Assembly: GCA_947383645.1 (NCBI GenBank)
Contig: CANDEH010000095.1
Coordinates: forward strand, 1 to 9,015
Direction of reading: 5' to 3'
DNA length: 9,015 nt
From: an uncultured Clostridia bacterium
GTDB lineage: Bacteria > Bacillota > Clostridia > Oscillospirales > Oscillospiraceae
The notes under the pieces were generated by a model. That model saw only the letters and a program-made list of their open reading frames with translations, ran no database searches and was not told where the DNA came from. A program made the translations under genes and the position numbers. Shown here in pieces: positions 5,410 through 9,015 of the stretch (position 1 is its first letter; each line of letters begins with the position of its first letter).

Positions 5410-7234
5410 CGCAGGTCCCTCCCACCATCTTGTTGGCCCCGCAGCCGCTGCACCTGGTGCGGCAGTCCGGGGTGGTGACGGACTGGTAGCACCGCTCCCG
5501 CTCCCGCCACAAATACTCATCCCCCACGCCGCAGGAGATGACGGACCAGGGGAAGATCTCCTCCCGGCCCCGCTCCCGGTTGGCGTAGAAGGCCGGGTCC
5601 AGGCCGCACTCGTCAAAGGCCTCCAGCCAGCGGTTCAAGTTGAAGTAGTCCTGCCAGGCGTCCAGATGGGCCCCCTTCCGGAAGGCCCGCTCCAGCACCC
5701 GGCCCAGCCGGCGGTCCCCCCGGGCCAGGACGGCCTCTAAGAAGCTGGTGTCCCCGTCGTGCCAGTTGTAGGTCACCGCCCGGGCGGTCATGTGCTGGCG
5801 CAGGAGCTTCACACGGCGCTCGTACTCCTCCCGGCTGATCTGGGGCTCCCACTGGAAGGCGGTGAAGGGCTTGGGCACGAACCAGCTGGTGGAGACAGTG
5901 ATCCGCACCCCCCGGGCCTTATTGCTGGCGTGCTCCCGCCAGCAGTGGACCACATGGTCGGCCATCTCGGCGATGCCGATGATGTCCTCGTCGGTCTCCG
6001 TGGGCAGGCCCAGCATGTAGTAGAGCTTCACTGCGTTCCACCCGTTGGAGAAGGCCCGGGTGAGGCTCTCCATCAGATCCCGCTCGGTGAGGTTCTTGTT
6101 GATGGCGTCCCGGAGCCGCTGAGTTCCCGCCTCCGGGGCGAAGGTGAGGCCCGCCTTGCGCCCCCTGGCCAGCCGCTCGGTGAGGGCCATGGAGAAGTTG
6201 TCCGCCCGGAGGCTGGGCAGACTCAAGCTCACATGGTGGGAGTCGCAGTAGTCCTCCAGGCTGTCGCACAGGGCCACCAGGTCCGGGTAGTCGCTGGTGG
6301 AGAGGCTGGAGAGGGTCATCTCCTGGTAGCCAGAGTCGGCGCAGGCCGCCGCCCCGTACTCCGAGAGTTTCTCCTTGCTGCGGCACCGCACCGGGCGGTA
6401 GACGTACCCCGCCTGACAGAACCGGCAGCCCCGGATGCAGCCCCGAAACACCTCCAGCGTCACCCGGTCGTGGACAATCTCCGTGGAGGGGACGATGGAC
6501 TTCACCGGGAAGTAGGCGCCGTCCATGTCCCGGACAATGCGCTTGCATACCTTCTCCGGCGCGCCGTCCCGGGGCGTGATGGCGGCCACGGTGCCGTCCT
6601 CGCGGTAGGACACGTCGTAGAGGGAGGGGACATAGATCCCCTCAATATGGCAGGCCTCCCGGAGAAAACGGGCCTTGTCCCACCCCTCCCGCCTGGCTTT
6701 CCGGTAGAGCTCCAGCAGATCCACCAGCTCCTCCTCCCCCTCGCCGATGCAGGCCAGGTCGATGAAGTCGGCCAGAGGCTCGGCGTTGTACATGGCGGTG
6801 CCCCCGGCGATGACCAGGGGAGCCAGGTCAGGCCGGTCGGCGCTGTGTAAGGGGATGCCGGCGAGATCCAGCATGTTCAAAATGGCGGGGTAGGCCATCT
6901 CGTAGCCCACGGAGAAGGCCGCGATGTCGAAGCGGCGCACCGCATCGCCGCTCTCCAGGGCGTAGAGGGGGATACCCTGGGAGCGCATGGCCTCCTCCAT
7001 ATCCCCCCAGGGGGCGAACACCCGCTCGCACCAGACGCCCTCCATGTTGTTCATCACACCGTAGAGAATGCGCATTCCCAGGTTGGACATGCCGATCTCA
7101 TAGGTGTCGGGGAAGCAGAAGGCCACCCGCAGGTCCACTGCCGCCCTGTCCTTCACCACGGCGTTGTACTCCCCGCCCACATACCGGGCGGGCTTTTGCA
7201 CCGTCGGCAGGACGCGTTCCAATCTCTTATCCAA
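5402..7234 (-). CDS. TIGR03960 family B12-binding-like radical SAM protein
   Basis: From TTG 7234 the protein has 610 residues. The start gives LDKRLERVLPTVQKPARYVGGEYN, the expected family beginning, and AAAGGAG (7243-7249, - strand) sits 8 nt upstream; a farther TTG at 7309 adds 25 residues that look non-conserved. An N-terminal domain (about 35-200) resembles the cobalamin-binding fold of related radical SAM proteins, with FPDTYEIGMSNLGMRILYGV at about 41-60. The radical SAM core carries the cluster motif CIRGCRFC (Cys266, 270, 273), which binds a [4Fe-4S] cluster to cleave S-adenosylmethionine. APEAGTQRLRDAINKNLT (366-383) and KLYYMLGLPTETDEDI (403-418) are further core motifs. A C-terminal Cys cluster (591, 595, 598, 608) could bind another metal centre. 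The substrate is unknown; neighbours in other genomes suggest a link to ribosome or RNA modification, which is inference. It overlaps the DUF2344 gene by 8 bases. Confidence 0.95.
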   Translation of the reverse strand: MDKRLERVLPTVQKPARYVGGEYNAVVKDRAAVDLRVAFCFPDTYEIGMSNLGMRILYGVMNNMEGVWCERVFAPWGDMEEAMRSQGIPLYALESGDAVRRFDIAAFSVGYEMAYPAILNMLDLAGIPLHSADRPDLAPLVIAGGTAMYNAEPLADFIDLACIGEGEEELVDLLELYRKARREGWDKARFLREACHIEGIYVPSLYDVSYREDGTVAAITPRDGAPEKVCKRIVRDMDGAYFPVKSIVPSTEIVHDRVTLEVFRGCIRGCRFCQAGYVYRPVRCRSKEKLSEYGAAACADSGYQEMTLSSLSTSDYPDLVALCDSLEDYCDSHHVSLSLPSLRADNFSMALTERLARGRKAGLTFAPEAGTQRLRDAINKNLTERDLMESLTRAFSNGWNAVKLYYMLGLPTETDEDIIGIAEMADHVVHCWREHASNKARGVRITVSTSWFVPKPFTAFQWEPQISREEYERRVKLLRQHMTARAVTYNWHDGDTSFLEAVLARGDRRLGRVLERAFRKGAHLDAWQDYFNLNRWLEAFDECGLDPAFYANRERGREEIFPWSVISCGVGDEYLWRERERCYQSVTTPDCRTRCSGCGANKMVGGTCDV

Positions 7235-7242
7235 AAGGGTTT

Positions 7243-7249
7243 CTCCTTT
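7243..7249 (-). promoter_or_regulatory. ribosome binding site deciding the radical SAM gene start
   Basis: On the - strand AAAGGAG lies 8 nt before the TTG at 7234-7232. The alternative TTG at 7309 has no such site, so the shorter protein is preferred. Confidence 0.6.
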
Positions 7250-7635
7250 GTCTGTTGATTCCCCTATTTTATCCGCTTTTCCCCTGTTTGGCAACCCTGA
7301 TTCCGTCAATTTAAAAAATGAACTCCCCGGAGAAGACCGGTCGTTCTTTCACGGCCGGCTATATATTCATTTAATTGCCTCTATTGTCCCTTCCATATGT
7401 GAAAAGCTACAAATATTAATCCGCGGTTTTGTCAGATATCATAATTTCATTGCCGCCGGTTCCGCCCCATATGCGGGGCGCCTCTCTCTGAAATTTCCCG
7501 CTCTCCTCCCCCTGCCGGACACAGCCGCCCTGTCAAAATCCGGCTATATGCCTGCGCATATAACACCCATCTGATTCTGTGGATAGTCGAACCTTTTCAG
7601 AGAAAATCCACCCCCCTTCTCCGCCCGAAAAAAAT
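7250..7635. other. divergent intergenic region, upstream part
   Basis: No gene is supported; open frames here lack ribosome binding sites and cross promoters. Structures seen are CGCCCC/GGGGCG around ATATGC (7463-7480) and a perfect 7-bp inverted repeat TATATGC-ctgc-GCATATA (7545-7562). For the - strand operon the best promoter I can find is weak: GGGACA (7385-7390) and AATATA (7362-7367), 17 bp apart. I do not call it separately. Confidence 0.4.
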
Positions 7636-7664
7636 TTGACAAGCACAGCAGAAATCGATATACT
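7636..7664 (+). promoter_or_regulatory. strong sigma-A type promoter upstream of the racemase gene
   Basis: A perfect -35 TTGACA (7636-7641) and TATACT (7659-7664, 5 of 6) are separated by exactly 17 bp. A run of seven A (7628-7634) just upstream resembles an UP element. Transcription would start near 7671. The next + strand gene begins at 7946, so the leader would be about 275 nt. Confidence 0.8.
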
Positions 7665-7670
7665 TTTTCT

Positions 7671-7945
7671 GTAAGCGGCGCAGCTACAGATAGGCCGAAC
7701 GTCTTCCTCGCGGCGCTCCTCCGGTCTCCTGTACGGCTCCGCTTCTCCCCCGATCTCCGGGCCGCGCCTCTCTGACGGGCCCTCCTTTTCAGGGGACAGT
7801 CCCAGCACACACCAAAGCCGGTCCCACTATATCAAAAATGGTATAGCGGATACCCCGGACTGCTTCAAGCAGCCGGCCGGCGGTCATCCGCCGTCGGCGC
7901 ACATGAACAGTATGGTCTTCTGCGTCGGAAGAGAGGTAGAGTAGA
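7671..7945 (+). other. long structured 5' leader of the racemase gene
   Basis: The first half is pyrimidine-rich with no recognised motif. The second half holds consecutive hairpins. CTATATC/GGTATAG is at 7827-7846 with an AAAAAT loop. CCGG-a-CTGCT/AGCAG-CCGG is at 7855-7876 with one bulged A. CGGCGG/CCGCCG is at 7878-7893 with a TCAT loop. GGTAT (7840-7844) can alternatively pair with ATACC (7850-7854), which excludes the first hairpin. No known riboswitch class is recognised and no terminator with a T run is seen, so control, if any, could be at translation or through a DNA-binding protein at the palindrome. Confidence 0.35.
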
Positions 7946-8683
7946 ATGAAGATCATGGTCATCAACCCCAACTCCTCCCAGCATATGACCCGCCATTTGG
8001 ACGATGTGCTCCAGCCAATCAAGGACCCGGGTACGGAGCTGTACGTCTGCTGCCCGGAAAACGGCCCTCTGGCCATTGAGAGCGCCTATGACGAGGGGAT
8101 GTGCATGCCCGGCGTCCTGAAGCTGGTCAAGCAGGCCGAGGAGGAGGGCTACGACGCGGTAATCCTGGCCTGCTTCAGCGATCCCGGTCTCGACCAGGCC
8201 AGAGAGATCGTTGACATCCTCGTCTGCGGCATTCAGGAGATTGCCGTCCACGTGGCGGCCATGATGGGGACCAAGTTCAGCGTTCTGACACTGAACCGCG
8301 AGCGCGTCCCCAGCAAATACGAGGATATCTACCGCTACAAGCTGGAGCGCGCCCTCTCCTCGGTGCACCCCATCGGCCTGAGCGTCACCGAGGCCGACGA
8401 GAACCCCGAGCTGACCCGCCGGCGGATTATGGAGACCGCGCAGATTGCCGCCGAGCAGTTCGGCGCGGAGGTCATCGTTCTCGGCTGCGCCGGCATGGCC
8501 GGTTTCTCCGACGAGGTACAGGAAAAGCTGGGACTTGTGGTGATCGACCCCACCTCCGTGGCACTGAAGGTCACCGAGGCCCTGGTACGGACCGGTCTGA
8601 AGCCCTCCAAGCGCGGCTTCTACGCCTACCCTCCCTCCTTCGTCCGGGAGGGCCGCGTCAAAGCGGCGCAGGTGCAAATTTGA
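7946..8683 (+). CDS. Asp/Glu/hydantoin racemase family protein
   Basis: The 245-residue protein matches the hydantoin/allantoin racemase branch (HyuE-like) of the Asp/Glu racemase superfamily in length and motifs. The start MKIMVINPNSSQHMT is the typical 'ivINPNSs..mT' signature. The two catalytic cysteines expected to act as acid/base pair are Cys76 in VILACFSDPG and Cys181 in VLGCAGMAGF. GIQEIAVHVAAMMGTKFSVLT (95-115) fits the segment before the middle of the fold. It is predicted cytoplasmic with no cofactor. The substrate is uncertain: 5-substituted hydantoins, allantoin, or another small acid with an epimerisable centre. No hydantoinase, carbamoylase or transporter gene is adjacent, so context does not help. 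ATG 7946 follows GAGAGG (7931-7936) at 9 nt. The gene appears monocistronic, driven by the strong promoter at 7636 through a long leader. Confidence 0.85.
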   Translation: MKIMVINPNSSQHMTRHLDDVLQPIKDPGTELYVCCPENGPLAIESAYDEGMCMPGVLKLVKQAEEEGYDAVILACFSDPGLDQAREIVDILVCGIQEIAVHVAAMMGTKFSVLTLNRERVPSKYEDIYRYKLERALSSVHPIGLSVTEADENPELTRRRIMETAQIAAEQFGAEVIVLGCAGMAGFSDEVQEKLGLVVIDPTSVALKVTEALVRTGLKPSKRGFYAYPPSFVREGRVKAAQVQI

Positions 8684-9015
8684 CCCCCCTAATCTTTACA
8701 AGATTCTTGCCCCGCCCCGCTTCGCCGCACTTTCCACCGCACCCCTATAGACCAGATGGCCGTCAGCGCCAACCCCGCAGCAACATCAACACTGTCGGCA
8801 CCACCCTCTCCCACTCCCTCGTCTACCCGACAGGGTAGTCCGTAACGGACGGGGCCAGAACGCAAATCCTTTCGACAACCGGCGATGCCCTGCCGCACCC
8901 CCAATAGAACCACCCACGTCTCCCCCGCAGAAGGCCGTGCCAACCACCGACCGTAAAAACCGGGGTTCTTAGGGGGACCGCGGATAAGGGCTGTGCCCCC
9001 GACAGGGGGCTAAAG
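8684..9015. other. C-rich tail without a recognisable gene
   Basis: The + strand is rich in C and poor in G. A small AT-rich hairpin AATCTT/AAGATT (8691-8705) follows the racemase stop. GTCCG/CGGAC surrounds TAA near 8842-8854, and GCCCCC/GGGGGC (8995-9010, loop GACA) lies at the edge. An 84-residue - strand open frame (8943-8689) starts with TTG, matches no family I know and runs into the small hairpin; I do not call it a gene. The region may hold the leader of a gene beyond the window or decayed sequence. Confidence 0.35.

Noticed and set aside
4549..6850. Long + strand open frames of up to 363 residues opposite the radical SAM/DUF2344 genes
   Set aside because: They are antisense shadows: low-complexity Pro/Gly/Ala/His-rich products opposite well-conserved proteins.
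7533..7808. Two overlapping - strand open frames of about 90 residues
   Set aside because: They lie across the strong + strand promoter at 7636-7664, and the arginine/glycine-rich products look like a by-product of GC-rich sequence.
8970..8983. AGGGGGACCGCGG resembles the T-box motif AGGGTGGNACCGCG
   Set aside because: It lacks the TGGN bases that pair with the tRNA end, and no other T-box elements are visible upstream.

Overview
The window looks like a chromosomal segment of a GC-rich Clostridia member, most likely Oscillospiraceae (Flavonifractor/Oscillibacter/Intestinimonas-like). The reasons are strong purine-rich ribosome binding sites, GTG and TTG starts, a one-piece tmRNA with an encoded CCA, and the paired radical SAM/DUF2344 genes common in Gram-positive anaerobes. 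The genus is an inference; no marker gene here fixes it.

Layout, left to right. (1) 1-456, + strand: the C-terminal end of an ABC-type sugar/solute-binding protein cut by the window edge. (2) 557-2141, + strand: a ribosome-rescue block. A strong extended -10 promoter drives smpB; a cyclophilin-type peptidyl-prolyl isomerase follows, then ssrA (tmRNA), closed by a very long perfect hairpin that includes the tmRNA CCA end. SmpB and tmRNA act together to free stalled ribosomes, and the isomerase between them may simply share the transcript. (3) 2142-2696: about 550 bases without a convincing gene but full of hairpins, with one good intrinsic terminator at 2375-2432. It may be a structured RNA or the relic of an element inserted next to ssrA. 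(4) 2697-4448, + strand: a chemoreceptor (methyl-accepting chemotaxis protein) with its own near-consensus promoter. (5) 4634-7234, - strand: a two-gene operon, a TIGR03960-type radical SAM protein followed with an 8-base overlap by its DUF2344/TIGR03936 partner, ended by a clear terminator. (6) 7235-7945: a divergent intergenic region with a near-perfect sigma-A promoter and a long structured leader. (7) 7946-8683, + strand: an Asp/Glu/hydantoin racemase family enzyme. (8) 8684-9015: a C-rich tail with no recognisable gene.

Most genes are ordinary housekeeping or accessory genes and no new multi-gene system is evident. The most interesting unexplained parts are non-coding: the hairpin-dense stretch after ssrA, the 25-bp palindrome that takes in the tmRNA CCA, and the roughly 275-base leader of the racemase with alternative base pairings.
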